Positions 44,895 through 53,735 of a stretch of DNA of 64,000 bases are shown here, in pieces. Origin of the DNA: Fischerella sp. PCC 9605 (GTDB taxonomy: Bacteria > Cyanobacteriota > Cyanobacteriia > Cyanobacteriales > Nostocaceae); the NCBI RefSeq assembly GCF_000517105.1, contig NZ_KI912151.1:938125-1002124 (forward strand), in the 5' to 3' direction. Made by a program: the position numbers and the translations under genes. Position 1 is the first letter of the stretch. Each line of letters begins with the position of its first letter. The notes under the pieces were generated by a model. It was not told the origin of the DNA, made no database searches, and saw nothing but the letters and a program-made list of their open reading frames with translations.

Positions 44895-46553
44895 ATGTGG
44901 TCGAACATGCAAAAAAAGCCGCAAGTAACGTCAAAGTTAAAGTTAGAGGCAGGTAGTGCAACCAGTACAGTGTTGCTATTAGCAGGACTCTTTTTTTTCC
45001 TGTGTCTGTTGTTTACCCTGCACCGCTACTATAGTTTTTACGCTTCCTTTGACCAAGGCATTTTTAACCAAGTTTTTTGGAATAACCTGCACGGTCGCTT
45101 TTTTCAAAGTTCCCTTTCTTCGAGTCTATCTACAAACGTTGTCCATGCAGGGGAAGTTGCCACAGTTTATTACCATCGTCTTGGTCAACACTTTACTCCA
45201 GCTTTGTTACTGTGGCTACCAATCTATGCTTTATTCCCCTCTCCTATTACTTTGACAGTCCTGCAAGTAACACTCATCACAGCGGCGGGTTTAGTTTTGT
45301 ACGTATTGGCGCGACAATATCTCAAACCACCACTGACAGTAATGATTACCGCTAGCTTTTATGGTGCTAATGCGGTAATAGGCCCGACATTAAGTAACTT
45401 TCACGACATCAGCCAGATTCCTTTGTTTGTGTTTACCCTACTGCTGGCAATGGAAAAGCGCTGGTGGTGGTTGTTTTGGCTGATGGCTGTTTTAATTTTG
45501 GCTGTGCGAGAAGATGCAGGTGTGGGTCTGTTTGGTGTGGGAGTTTACATGATTTTGAGTAAACGCTTTCCCCGCGCTGGATTTGGTGTCTGTGTCCTCA
45601 GTTTTGGCTATATGTTGGCGCTGACTAATCTAATTATGCCGTTGTTTTCTAAAGATATTTCGCAACGGTTCATGTTAGAACGGTTTGGACAATATGCCGA
45701 TGGTGAGGAAGCTTCGACCCTAGAAATTATTTGGGGGATGATTAGCAATCCTCTGCGCTTGATAGTAGAATTAGTGACGCCAATAGACAGAACAATTAAG
45801 TATTTACTTGGTCATTGGTTACCCTTGGCATTTGTACCTGCTGTTGCTCCTGGTTCTTGGATGATCGCCGGTTTTCCGCTTTTAAAATTATTACTGGGTA
45901 AGGGAGAATCTGTCCTATCAATTACAATTCGTTACGCCTTAACTGTGGTGCCAGGGTTATTTTACGGGTCAATTCTCTGGTGGTCGCAGCATCAGCAAAA
46001 ATTTAAACCTTCATTGCGTCGCTTTTGGGTGGTTTGTATTTGCCTGTCCCTGTTTTTTACCTTTACATCCAACCCAAATCGGACTTTTTACTTTCTCATT
46101 CCTGATTCAGTAAAACCTTGGATATATGTGTCGCTACCGCAACAATGGCAACATGTGGCTCAGATGCGCCCTTTGCTGGCGCAAATTCCCTCAAATACCA
46201 GTGTTTCTGCTACTACCTACCTTGTCCCCCATCTTTCCAGCAGGCGAGAAATTCTTCGCTTGCCTGCCCTAGAATTACGCAATGATGCCAAAGAAGTCAT
46301 AAAAGTAGATTATGCGATCGCCGACCTTTGGCAATTACAAAAATATCAAGTCGCATTTAAAAGCGATCGCCGCCTATTAAAAGATTTGGTGACACTGATT
46401 GACCAGCTAACCAATAATCGCGAATATGGAATTATAGGCTTTCAAGATGGCGTTATTCTATTAAAAAAAGCTGCCAGTTCGGACACACAAGCAACAGCAG
46501 CTTGGTTAAAATTCCGTCAACAGTTGCAGCTTTCCAAACAATCGGCAACTTGA
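44895..46553 (+). CDS. DUF2079 polytopic membrane protein
   Basis: This 552-residue protein has about eleven hydrophobic segments and a C-terminal soluble part. The start of DUF2079 is recognisable: a first membrane helix followed by RYYSFYASFDQGIFNQVFWN and later YYHRLGQHFTPALLLWLPIYAL. The SFDQGIF acidic loop and the GQHF segment resemble the active loop of GT-C glycosyltransferases, so it may be a sugar transferase using a lipid donor. I use the ATG at 44895; a GTG at 44892 precedes it. It is monocistronic. Confidence 0.85.
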   Translation: MWSNMQKKPQVTSKLKLEAGSATSTVLLLAGLFFFLCLLFTLHRYYSFYASFDQGIFNQVFWNNLHGRFFQSSLSSSLSTNVVHAGEVATVYYHRLGQHFTPALLLWLPIYALFPSPITLTVLQVTLITAAGLVLYVLARQYLKPPLTVMITASFYGANAVIGPTLSNFHDISQIPLFVFTLLLAMEKRWWWLFWLMAVLILAVREDAGVGLFGVGVYMILSKRFPRAGFGVCVLSFGYMLALTNLIMPLFSKDISQRFMLERFGQYADGEEASTLEIIWGMISNPLRLIVELVTPIDRTIKYLLGHWLPLAFVPAVAPGSWMIAGFPLLKLLLGKGESVLSITIRYALTVVPGLFYGSILWWSQHQQKFKPSLRRFWVVCICLSLFFTFTSNPNRTFYFLIPDSVKPWIYVSLPQQWQHVAQMRPLLAQIPSNTSVSATTYLVPHLSSRREILRLPALELRNDAKEVIKVDYAIADLWQLQKYQVAFKSDRRLLKDLVTLIDQLTNNREYGIIGFQDGVILLKKAASSDTQATAAWLKFRQQLQLSKQSAT

Positions 46554-46716
46554 TGTTGACTATATTGGCTGGCAAAAAGTGTTACTATCATTACTTTTTT
46601 CAATTATAAAAAAAATCTAAAAAGTAAGGAAAAAACACTCATTGCCAGAAACAAACTTCTAACTTTAGATATGTTAATAATTTTGGAAATTTGTAAAGGC
46701 TAGGGGATTGCATCAA

Positions 46717-47904
46717 ATGAAGATACTAGTACTGAGTTGGGAATATCCGCCCCGTATTGTGGGAGGAATTGCGCGTCATGTGTCGGAGTTGTACCCGGAA
46801 CTGGCAAAGTTAGGGCATGAGATCCACCTCATTACGCCTGAGTTCGGTCATGCACCTATGTATGAGGTAGTGGAAGGAGTGCGGGTGCATCGCGTTCCCG
46901 TAGCTGGTGGTAACGACTTTTTCCACTGGGTAGTGAACATGAACGAAAGCATGGGCAGTCATGGCGGAAAATTGATAGCGGAGGAAGGCCCGTTTGATAT
47001 TATCCATGCCCATGATTGGGTAGTGGGAGACGCCGCGATCGCCCTCAAGCATACCTTTAAAATCCCTCTGATTGCTACAATCCACGCTACTGAACACGGG
47101 CGCTACAACGGTATTTACACTGATACCCAACGTTATATAAGTGGCAAAGAAGAACTACTAGCCTACAACGCTTGGCGAATTATTGTTTGCACTGACTACA
47201 TGCGCCGGGAAGTAGAACAAGCGCTACACAGTCCTTGGGATAAGATAGACGTTATTTATAACGGTATCCGCCCAGAAAAGAAACGCCATCACGAAGATTT
47301 TCACGCCCATGATTTTCGCCGTCAATTCGCTGAGGACGGCGAAAAAATCGTTTACTACGTCGGTCGCATGACCTATGAAAAAGGTGTATCCTTGCTGCTA
47401 GCTGCTGCTCCCAAAGTGCTGGGGGAGATGGGAGGCTACGTTAAGTTTGTGATTATTGGTGGTGGCAACACCGACCATCTCAAGAAACAAGCCTGGGATA
47501 TGGGAATCTGGCATAAATGCTATTTTACTGGCTTTATCACCGACGAATACCTAGATAAATTTCAAACTATCGCCGACTGTGCCGTATTCCCCAGCCTCTA
47601 CGAACCCTTTGGAATTGTGGCATTAGAAAGTTTCGCTTCTCGCGTTCCCGTAGTAGTATCTGATACGGGTGGTTTTCCAGAAGTAGTGCAACATACCAAG
47701 ACAGGTATAGTTACTTATGCTAATAATCCCGATTCTCTGGCGTGGGGAATTTTGGAAGTCCTGAAAAACCCCGGCTATCGACAATGGTTGATTGATAACG
47801 CTTATGAAGATTTAGAGCGAAGATTTAGCTGGCCTAAATTAGGCAAGCAAACAGAAGAGGTGTATAAGCGCGTGGTGCAAGAGCGATCGCTCATTGTGTG
47901 GTAG
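46717..47904 (+). CDS. Family 4 glycosyltransferase
   Basis: The 395-residue GT-B retaining glycosyltransferase has an N-terminal domain with ILVLSWEYPPRIVGGIARHV and IIHAHDWVVGDAAIAL. The C-terminal nucleotide-sugar domain has EKIVYYVGRMTYEKGVSLLL, FIIGGG-type strand sequence and PSLYEPFGIVALESFASRVP, the E-x7-E motif. It resembles glycogen synthase-like GT4 enzymes, but the product is unknown. The start is the ATG at 46717; a TTG at 46708 is an alternative. An upstream region of about 160 bases holds the promoter. Confidence 0.9.
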   Translation: MKILVLSWEYPPRIVGGIARHVSELYPELAKLGHEIHLITPEFGHAPMYEVVEGVRVHRVPVAGGNDFFHWVVNMNESMGSHGGKLIAEEGPFDIIHAHDWVVGDAAIALKHTFKIPLIATIHATEHGRYNGIYTDTQRYISGKEELLAYNAWRIIVCTDYMRREVEQALHSPWDKIDVIYNGIRPEKKRHHEDFHAHDFRRQFAEDGEKIVYYVGRMTYEKGVSLLLAAAPKVLGEMGGYVKFVIIGGGNTDHLKKQAWDMGIWHKCYFTGFITDEYLDKFQTIADCAVFPSLYEPFGIVALESFASRVPVVVSDTGGFPEVVQHTKTGIVTYANNPDSLAWGILEVLKNPGYRQWLIDNAYEDLERRFSWPKLGKQTEEVYKRVVQERSLIVW

Positions 47905-48030
47905 TAGATTTTATGTAGAGGGACGCAGAGTGATAAATTCCTTTGCGTCTTTTGTTTTGTGTCAAAATATCGCTATTTTTTCCTCGTAATTAAGAGTTAT
48001 GATGCATCCTGGCAAGAAACGATCACCTAA

Positions 48031-48501
48031 TTAAAATGCTGTTTTTAACAACACGTTTAAATTCAAGCTATTTAGGATACTGGATTTAATTGGACGCTTT
48101 TCGTCCCAAAAGATTAAGGATGAGTAGAAGTCTATTGCTGCTTGAGAATTTAAAAGCTCAAATGTTTTGCATGCAACATCCTCATTATCAAAACTAAGAA
48201 AGTAAACGGTATCGTCAAAAATAACAGGCTTATTAGCAATATTCTCTACAAATCTGAAGCCTAATTTCTTGTAAAGCCCACAAATTGCAACTTTCCAAGG
48301 AGCAAAAGTGTATGAGCCAACTCCAAAAATTGAGAAACGGGGATTATTCTGATAGATTTTACTTTTTCTATTATCCAAGAATTTCGCATGAGCCTCCAGA
48401 TAACTCCAGGTTTTTGGAGCCAACTCTTTTATAGATTCAGTTGATTCACCAACGAATCTTTGAGTCACCAGAACAAATCGATTTGTAGTCTTTGTTCGCA
48501 C
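48031..48501 (-). pseudogene. C-terminal fragment of a DNA adenine methyltransferase (relic)
   Basis: The 156 residues lack any SAM-binding or NPPY motif. They resemble the C-terminal target-recognition part of N6-adenine DNA methylases or type IIG restriction enzymes: FVLVTQRFVGEST, NPRFSIFGVGSYTFAPWKVA, VYFLSFDNEDVACKTFELLN and SSLIFWDEKRPIK. An in-frame TAA lies just upstream of the GTG start, and only 46 bases separate it from the LysR gene, so the catalytic half is gone. It is most likely the remnant of a restriction-modification gene. A free-standing recognition protein is less likely. Confidence 0.65.
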
Positions 48502-48547
48502 CGGGATTTAATTTTTGCTAGATGCCATTCCCTAGTTAACTCTTGTC

Positions 48548-49441
48548 TCATTCTTCCCAACTAATAGCAACTTGCCTCACTACCTCCAAAAAGCGTTGCA
48601 CAGTTGCAGACGTATTATCGCGTAGCCAAATCATAGCCAGCGTCACCTTTGGTGTTAGTTCTTGCATAGGTTTATAAACTACACCAGTCCTTTGTAAATG
48701 TTGCAGAGACTCCGGTACGATCGCCACTCCCATTTCTGCTGCAACAAGACTGACAATTGTCTGCATCTGAATTGCCTCTTGGGCAACACTTGGACTAAAA
48801 TTCGCTTGCTGACAAAAACTGATGATTGAGTCGTAAAGTCCAGGGGCTAAAGGACGAGGAAACAAAATGAAAAGTTCATTCTTTAGCGAAGACAGCGACA
48901 CACTTGATTGATTCGCTAGTGGATGAACTTCAGGTAAAGCTACCACCAATGATTCATTAAAAATTATCTCCCAGCAAAAAGTGTCTTCCTCTACTGGCGG
49001 ACGGAGAAACCCCACATCAATTCGCCCATCTCGCAGCCATTGTAATTGCTGATCTGTAGTCAATTCGTGCAATTCCAAATTCACATCTGGTATGCAAGTG
49101 CGGAATGTCTGCAAGATCGTTGGCAAAACATTGTACGCCGCAGAACTGACAAAGCCAATTACAACTTGTCCTCTCAATCCCCGACTGGCTTGTCGTCCTA
49201 ATTGAACTGCTTGTTCCAATTGTCTGAGAATTTGTTGAACTTCGCCTAGAAATATTTGCCCAGCCTCTGTTAATTGCACAGTCCTTTTCGTGCGATGAAA
49301 CAGTTGAAAGCCCAACTCCGTTTCTAACTGCTGGATTTGTTGACTGAGGGGAGGCTGGGCAATATGCAAGCGTTCCGCCGCCCGTCCAAAGTGCAACTCT
49401 TCAGCCAACGTCACAAAGTATCGTAGGTGTCGCAGTTCCAT
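48548..49441 (-). CDS. LysR family transcriptional regulator
   Basis: The 297-residue regulator has an N-terminal winged helix (MELRHLRYFVTLAEELHFGR, AAERLHIAQPPLSQQIQQLE) and a C-terminal periplasmic-binding-like effector domain (VVIGFVSSAAYNVLPTIL, VGFLRPPVEEDTF, VSLVAAEMGVAIVPESLQ). It is divergent from the apcD4-like gene across 288 bases, the usual arrangement for a LysR gene and its target, so it may regulate the antenna genes. Its effector is unknown. Confidence 0.92.
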   Translation of the reverse strand: MELRHLRYFVTLAEELHFGRAAERLHIAQPPLSQQIQQLETELGFQLFHRTKRTVQLTEAGQIFLGEVQQILRQLEQAVQLGRQASRGLRGQVVIGFVSSAAYNVLPTILQTFRTCIPDVNLELHELTTDQQLQWLRDGRIDVGFLRPPVEEDTFCWEIIFNESLVVALPEVHPLANQSSVSLSSLKNELFILFPRPLAPGLYDSIISFCQQANFSPSVAQEAIQMQTIVSLVAAEMGVAIVPESLQHLQRTGVVYKPMQELTPKVTLAMIWLRDNTSATVQRFLEVVRQVAISWEE

Positions 49442-49729
49442 TATGTTAGTTTATTTATACTCAATAAATATTAATTACTGGATAAAAACATATCGAAAAT
49501 TTACAGAAACTGTCAGGTTGAACAACTACTCAATGTCATTTTTCCAACACTGTATAGTTTATGTGTAAACAATAAATTTTAGTCTATATATCAGCAAGGA
49601 ATTCCTTATTTATTAAGTTTTTATTTTTATTATTAAATTGTGAAAAATATCAATGACTTTTAAAACATAAAAGTTAGAAAATTACTTTGTACATCGCAAA
49701 TTGAGTCCTATCATTAAGGAGGACGATAA
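49442..49729. promoter_or_regulatory. Divergent LysR/apcD4 control region with a candidate LysR site
   Basis: At about 49450-49475 a dyad TTATTTATACTCAATAAATA fits the loose T-N11-A rule and lies against the LysR start, as expected for autoregulation. Further AT-rich sequence precedes AAGGAGG (about 49716-49722) of apcD4. No obvious -35/-10 pair is given. Confidence 0.4.
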
Positions 49730-50206
49730 ATGAGCATTGTAGCGCAAGTAATAGCTCAATCTGATGATGCCGCTCGCTTTCTGAGTCGCACTGAGCTAGA
49801 TAAATTAGATAACTTTTTCAAATCAGGCTCACAAAGACTGAGAATAGCTCAGGTTTTGGCACAAAATGAGCAAAAGATTGTGGAAGAAGGCAGCCAAAGA
49901 TTTTGGAAGATTGTACCTAATACGCCTAGTAATAGTGGCAATCCTCAAAAGACAGCACTGTGCCAAAGAGACCAAAGCTGGTATCTGCGTCTGATTTCCT
50001 ATGCAGTTTTAGCTGGTAATACAAAACCCTTGGAAGATATTGGCGTAGATGGGATGCGAGAAATGTACACCTCCTTGGGCGTTCCAGTTAAGAACATAGG
50101 CACTTGTATGCGCTGTCTCAAAGAAGTAGCTTCAGGCATGATGAGTGGAGAAGAGGCTGCTATTGTTGGGCCTTATTTCGACTACTTGATTCGGGCGATG
50201 TACTAG
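49730..50206 (+). CDS. apcD4: Divergent allophycocyanin alpha subunit, ApcD4-like
   Basis: The 158-residue phycobiliprotein alpha subunit belongs to the allophycocyanin lineage: helices ARFLSRTELDKLDNFFKSG and AQVLAQNEQKIVEEGSQRFW, the bilin cysteine Cys78 in KTALCQRDQSWYLRLISYAV, and REMYTSLGVPVKNIGTCMRCL. It departs from housekeeping ApcA (which has a WG/GGN segment and TATCLRD) by SNSGNPQKTALCQRD. With an ApcB-like gene and a CP43-like gene next to it, the best match is the low-light module apcD4-apcB3-isiX, whose allophycocyanins absorb far-red light. The subunit number is assigned from context, not from a tree. A strong AAGGAGG site precedes the start. Confidence 0.75.
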   Translation: MSIVAQVIAQSDDAARFLSRTELDKLDNFFKSGSQRLRIAQVLAQNEQKIVEEGSQRFWKIVPNTPSNSGNPQKTALCQRDQSWYLRLISYAVLAGNTKPLEDIGVDGMREMYTSLGVPVKNIGTCMRCLKEVASGMMSGEEAAIVGPYFDYLIRAMY

Positions 50207-50297
50207 TTTGGTTGCTTCCACCCTACTAGTGAAGTAATTCTTAATAATTGACCGTTTTTGACTGCAAGCTTAATACCTTTTAGTTTGAGAAAAAACG

Positions 50298-50783
50298 ATG
50301 CAAGACACGATTACCTCTATCATTAACCCTGCCGACCTGCGAGGCAAATACCTAGAGCCTGCGGAGCTAGAAAAGTTGGGACAATATTTCCAATCAGGTG
50401 GGTTGCGCGTTAAGGCTGCTGCGACTATTAGTGAAAATGCTGCTAACATTGTTAGCCAAGCAGTAGCTAATTCCTTGCTTTACGGCGATATCACTTGTCC
50501 TGGTGGCAACATGTACCCCACCCGTCGTTATGCAGCATGTCTGCGTGACTTAACCTTGTTCCTGCGTTATGCCACCTATGCCATGCTGGCTGACGATCCT
50601 TCAGTGCTCGACGAGCGAGTGCTTGATGGTCTAAAAGACACCTACAATTCTCTAGGTGTTCCCATCGATCGCACCGTACAAGCAGTTCAAGCAATGAAGG
50701 AAGTAACTGCTCGCCTAGTTGGCACTCAAGCTGGTGAAGAGGTAGGAAAGTATTTAGACCACATCTGTAATGGCTTGAATTAA
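50298..50783 (+). CDS. apcB3: Divergent allophycocyanin beta subunit, ApcB3-like
   Basis: The 161-residue beta subunit has the bilin cysteine Cys81 in [22 protein letters not shown]. The asparagine that is usually methylated is also present, at Asn71 (CPGGNMY). The N-terminus [25 protein letters not shown] follows the allophycocyanin beta pattern. It lies 91 bases after the apcD4-like gene on the same strand and presumably forms a heterodimer with its product. The 3' end runs into a large nested hairpin and then a bidirectional terminator shared with the convergent isiX-like gene. Confidence 0.77.
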   Translation: MQDTITSIINPADLRGKYLEPAELEKLGQYFQSGGLRVKAAATISENAANIVSQAVANSLLYGDITCPGGNMYPTRRYAACLRDLTLFLRYATYAMLADDPSVLDERVLDGLKDTYNSLGVPIDRTVQAVQAMKEVTARLVGTQAGEEVGKYLDHICNGLN

Positions 50784-50806
50784 AGATAGTTGCCTTTCTA
50801 AGGTTT

Positions 50807-50896
50807 AAGAAGTCAAGAGTTAGCTATTACTCATTTAACTTGCATAGCGATTAGATATGCAAGTCGGATGTTTAATAACTGTACTCTTGACTTCTT
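50807..50896 (+). ncRNA. Nested hairpin in the apcB3 3' region
   Basis: AAGAAGTCAAGAGT (50807-50820) pairs perfectly with ACTCTTGACTTCTT (50883-50896). Inside it ACTTGCATA (50838-50846) pairs perfectly with TATGCAAGT (50856-50864). This could stabilise the mRNA, act as a terminator, or be a short mobile repeat. Confidence 0.5.
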
Positions 50897-50979
50897 GCGT
50901 GAATTTATACTATTAAACAAAAAATCAGCTTTGCGATCGCAAGTTCAAAATCTCCAATGATAAATTGATAGGAATACAA

Positions 50980-51019
50980 AAAATACTTCATGTAGACAAG
51001 TATCTGCATGAAGTATTTT
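50980..51019. terminator. Bidirectional terminator between apcB3 and isiX genes
   Basis: AAAATACTTCATG (50980-50992) and CATGAAGTATTTT (51007-51019) form a perfect 13-bp stem with a 14-base loop. A-rich and T-rich flanks let it serve both convergent genes. Confidence 0.8.
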
Positions 51020-51061
51020 CTCAATAATTCTCTACAATTTCCTTAACCAGCAGAATTTTCC

Positions 51062-52465
51062 CTACTGGTATTGCCTTGATTTCTTAACCCCATACAAGGT
51101 TTTTTGAGTAGGTTTTTGGTAAGCAACCTCGTAAAGGTTTTTCTGCATCGGCTGTGGGTATCCAAGCTGTGATTTATCCTCAACAGTTGGAACCTCATAG
51201 AAGGGATTCTGCCCATTATTTGGGTAGCTAAATTCATAGAGAACCTTTCGGTTTGCTTTTAAGTCAGCTTTTGCTGAGTTTCCTGCACCCACAGAAGACT
51301 GATAGATTGTGTTGTTGGAGGGTTGTTGGTATGCGAAAGCTGGCTTTTGTCCAATCCTCGGCAGTTCGTAGAGCGTACCCCACTCTGGCTGTGGCTCGTA
51401 ACTGAAGTTTTTCTGGTATGGCAAATTTGGATTGGGAAAGGCTTCTGAAAAAGCATTTTTCCAAGATTCTAAGACTGGCTCAAAATAGCCAGAACCTAGG
51501 CAAAAGTGCCAAATAGACCCTTGGAGGAAAAAGAACGCTAGGTAAAAATGGGCATTTGCCAACCAGACACGAGACGTAGGTTCAGACTGCGTTGGATCGA
51601 AGTAGTAGGGTAATAGAGATGACTTGAGTAGTAATGGTGGCCCGTAGAATTCAACAGGATAAGCCAAGGTATTGAATCCGCAAAAGTAAGTAGCGGCAAA
51701 TCCTGCTAGGGCAATACCAAATAGAGACAAAGAAAGAATGCCGTTACCACCAGTGGAAATGGTAAACTCTTTGGCCCAGCCAAACGGCTCACGTAAAATA
51801 TGCCAGATTCCTCCGAGAATCAGGAGTACACCCACGTAGATATGACCACCAACCACATCTTCTAAGTTGTTAACCTCAAATAAATGAGTTATGCGGTCAA
51901 CAATAGTCAGAGGGTCAAGGGTAGGATCGCTAACTAAACGAACTTCATGAATTGTGGCATCGTAAAGACCACCAAAGTACATGGCTTTTGCCACTAAAAG
52001 CAATGCACCTAGACCTAAAAAGATGAGGTGATTCCCTAAGATGAAACCTAACTTCTTCGGATCATCCCAGCTAAAGTGAAATTGACGAACTGCACGTCTT
52101 GGATCGTCTTCCAGGTTTGGAGCAATTCTAAAGTGATGAAACAGTGCACCTCCTGCTAACACTAACGATGAGATGAGGTGTACCATGCCAATGACGAAAT
52201 AGGGATAGGTATTTATCACCTGACCACCTGAGCCGACACCCAAACCTAAAGTAGCTAGGTGAGGTAGTAGGATCAGTCCCTGCTCGTACATAGGGCGATC
52301 GCTCGAATAGCGAGCAAGTTCAAATAGCGTAAATGCCCCAGCCCAAAAAACTATCAGCGCAGCATGAGCAATATGAGCAGTAAGAAATGTACCCGATAGG
52401 TTCGTAAGGCGTGCATTACCAGCCCACCAGGGATATTTGACCTTGTTCTTACGGTCGGATTGCAT
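51062..52465 (-). CDS. isiX: CP43-like chlorophyll-binding protein, IsiX-like, with tyrosine-rich repeat tail
   Basis: The 467-residue six-helix antenna protein belongs to the IsiA/CP43/Pcb family: residues 10-40 ([31 protein letters not shown]), the paired histidines [46 protein letters not shown] and [16 protein letters not shown]. It lacks the large lumenal loop of true PsbC, so it is an accessory antenna. Residues 333-467 form an extra tail with seven short motifs of xLYE type (for example GTLYE, KVLYE, KNLYE, KTLYG). Gene context with ApcD4/ApcB3-like genes indicates isiX of the low-light set rather than iron-stress isiA. It is convergent to apcB3. Confidence 0.8.
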   Translation of the reverse strand: MQSDRKNKVKYPWWAGNARLTNLSGTFLTAHIAHAALIVFWAGAFTLFELARYSSDRPMYEQGLILLPHLATLGLGVGSGGQVINTYPYFVIGMVHLISSLVLAGGALFHHFRIAPNLEDDPRRAVRQFHFSWDDPKKLGFILGNHLIFLGLGALLLVAKAMYFGGLYDATIHEVRLVSDPTLDPLTIVDRITHLFEVNNLEDVVGGHIYVGVLLILGGIWHILREPFGWAKEFTISTGGNGILSLSLFGIALAGFAATYFCGFNTLAYPVEFYGPPLLLKSSLLPYYFDPTQSEPTSRVWLANAHFYLAFFFLQGSIWHFCLGSGYFEPVLESWKNAFSEAFPNPNLPYQKNFSYEPQPEWGTLYELPRIGQKPAFAYQQPSNNTIYQSSVGAGNSAKADLKANRKVLYEFSYPNNGQNPFYEVPTVEDKSQLGYPQPMQKNLYEVAYQKPTQKTLYGVKKSRQYQ

Positions 52466-52781
52466 GGTTATGTTATGCCCTCACTTTCAAATGTGGTGTT
52501 GAAAGCCGAGAAATTTTGTTACAGTTTTTAGCAAAAATGGAAATCTTATTGTCTATTGAGTGTAATTATTTAGGAACGAGCTAACTGTTTGCAATCAATA
52601 GAATTAGTTTGTAATATTTATACATTTTTTGTAATTTAAACTTGTAGGTGAAAATCATCTCTAGATGTCTCCTATATAATTAAGCGTCATTCACGTAGCA
52701 CGCAACAAATGAAAGTAATCCAGCGATATTAAATCATTGCTGATTACCGTAGAATTAGCCATCAAAATATAGATAAGGTGG
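52466..52781. other. Divergent promoter region between isiX-like and dapF-like genes
   Basis: The 316-base region is AT-rich and has no gene. It must carry promoters for both genes. No Fur box or other known operator could be assigned by eye. Confidence 0.45.
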
Positions 52782-53642
52782 ATGTTAGAAGTGGTGAAGT
52801 TTTATAAATATCATGCTCTCGGTAACGACTATCTAGTGATCAATCCCAAAGATTTACCATTTCCGCTTACACCTGAAAAAATTAAAGTTATTTGCCATCG
52901 TCATTTTGGTATTGGTTCCGATGGTATTTTGTTAGGATCGCTACCTTCTCCAACTGGAAAGTTTGCACTCCGCATCTTCAATCCTGACGGTAGCGAAGCA
53001 GAAAAAAGTGGTAATGGTCTGCGTATTTTTTCCCGCTACCTATGGGATCTGGGATTGGTGGGTGAAGAACCTTTCACAATTCAAACCGTTGGCGGAATGG
53101 TGCATTCTGCTGTCAAAGATGGTGGGAAAACGGTTGAGGTTGAGATGGGGAAAGTTAGCTTTTGGAGTGATGAGATTCCAGTTGCAGGCGATCGCAGAGA
53201 AGTGATAGAAGAATCTATTTATATCGGTGACAAAACATTTTCCTTCTGTGCTGCCACGATTGGCAACCCACACTGCATTCTTCCTTTACCGGAAGTTACG
53301 CCTGCGATCGCTAAACAGTACGGGCCAGGGATCGAGATTCATCCTCTGTTTCCAAACCGAACCAATGTTCAGTTTATGAAAGTCCTGAATCGAAATCAAA
53401 TTCAAATTGAGATTTGGGAACGCGGTGCTGGCTACACCTTGGCTTCCGGTAGTAGCAGTAGTGCGGCTGCGGCAGTTGCCCATAAACTAGGTTTGTGTGA
53501 TTCTGCGATCGCTGTGCAAATGCCTGGCGGTTCAATTTATATCCAAATTAATCAAGATTTTACGATTTTAATGACAGGTTCCGTCACGAAAGTAAGTGAA
53601 GGAAAACTATCAGAAGAATTGTTTGAATCTGCGGCTGTTTGA
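52782..53642 (+). CDS. DapF-fold epimerase homologue lacking both catalytic cysteines
   Basis: The 286-residue protein has the two-lobed diaminopimelate epimerase fold: KYHALGNDYLVI, HFGIGSDGILLG, RIFNPDGSEAEKSGNGLRIF, IGNPHCILPL and IWERGAGYTLASGSSSSAAA. In DapF the two catalytic residues are cysteines in CGNG and ACG motifs; here they are Ser76 (KSGNG) and Ser222 (LASGS). A standard two-cysteine proton shuttle is therefore impossible, and the substrate may differ or the activity be changed. The start ATG follows a GGTGG. The S41 protease and LMW phosphatase genes follow on the same strand. True dapF is expected elsewhere in the genome. Confidence 0.82.
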   Translation: MLEVVKFYKYHALGNDYLVINPKDLPFPLTPEKIKVICHRHFGIGSDGILLGSLPSPTGKFALRIFNPDGSEAEKSGNGLRIFSRYLWDLGLVGEEPFTIQTVGGMVHSAVKDGGKTVEVEMGKVSFWSDEIPVAGDRREVIEESIYIGDKTFSFCAATIGNPHCILPLPEVTPAIAKQYGPGIEIHPLFPNRTNVQFMKVLNRNQIQIEIWERGAGYTLASGSSSSAAAAVAHKLGLCDSAIAVQMPGGSIYIQINQDFTILMTGSVTKVSEGKLSEELFESAAV

Positions 53643-53735
53643 ATTTGCCTAGCAAGTTGGGAACTAAAAGCAAAGGATTTTCATCAGCAATTTCTTGTGA
53701 CAAGCCGCTGCGCCTCGACGCAAAAGGAGACGACA

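Noticed and set aside
51062-52465. CP43-like gene considered as psbC or isiA
   Set aside because: It lacks the large lumenal loop of PsbC, there is no psbD beside it, and no flavodoxin gene follows as in the iron-stress isiAB operon; the Apc neighbours favour isiX.
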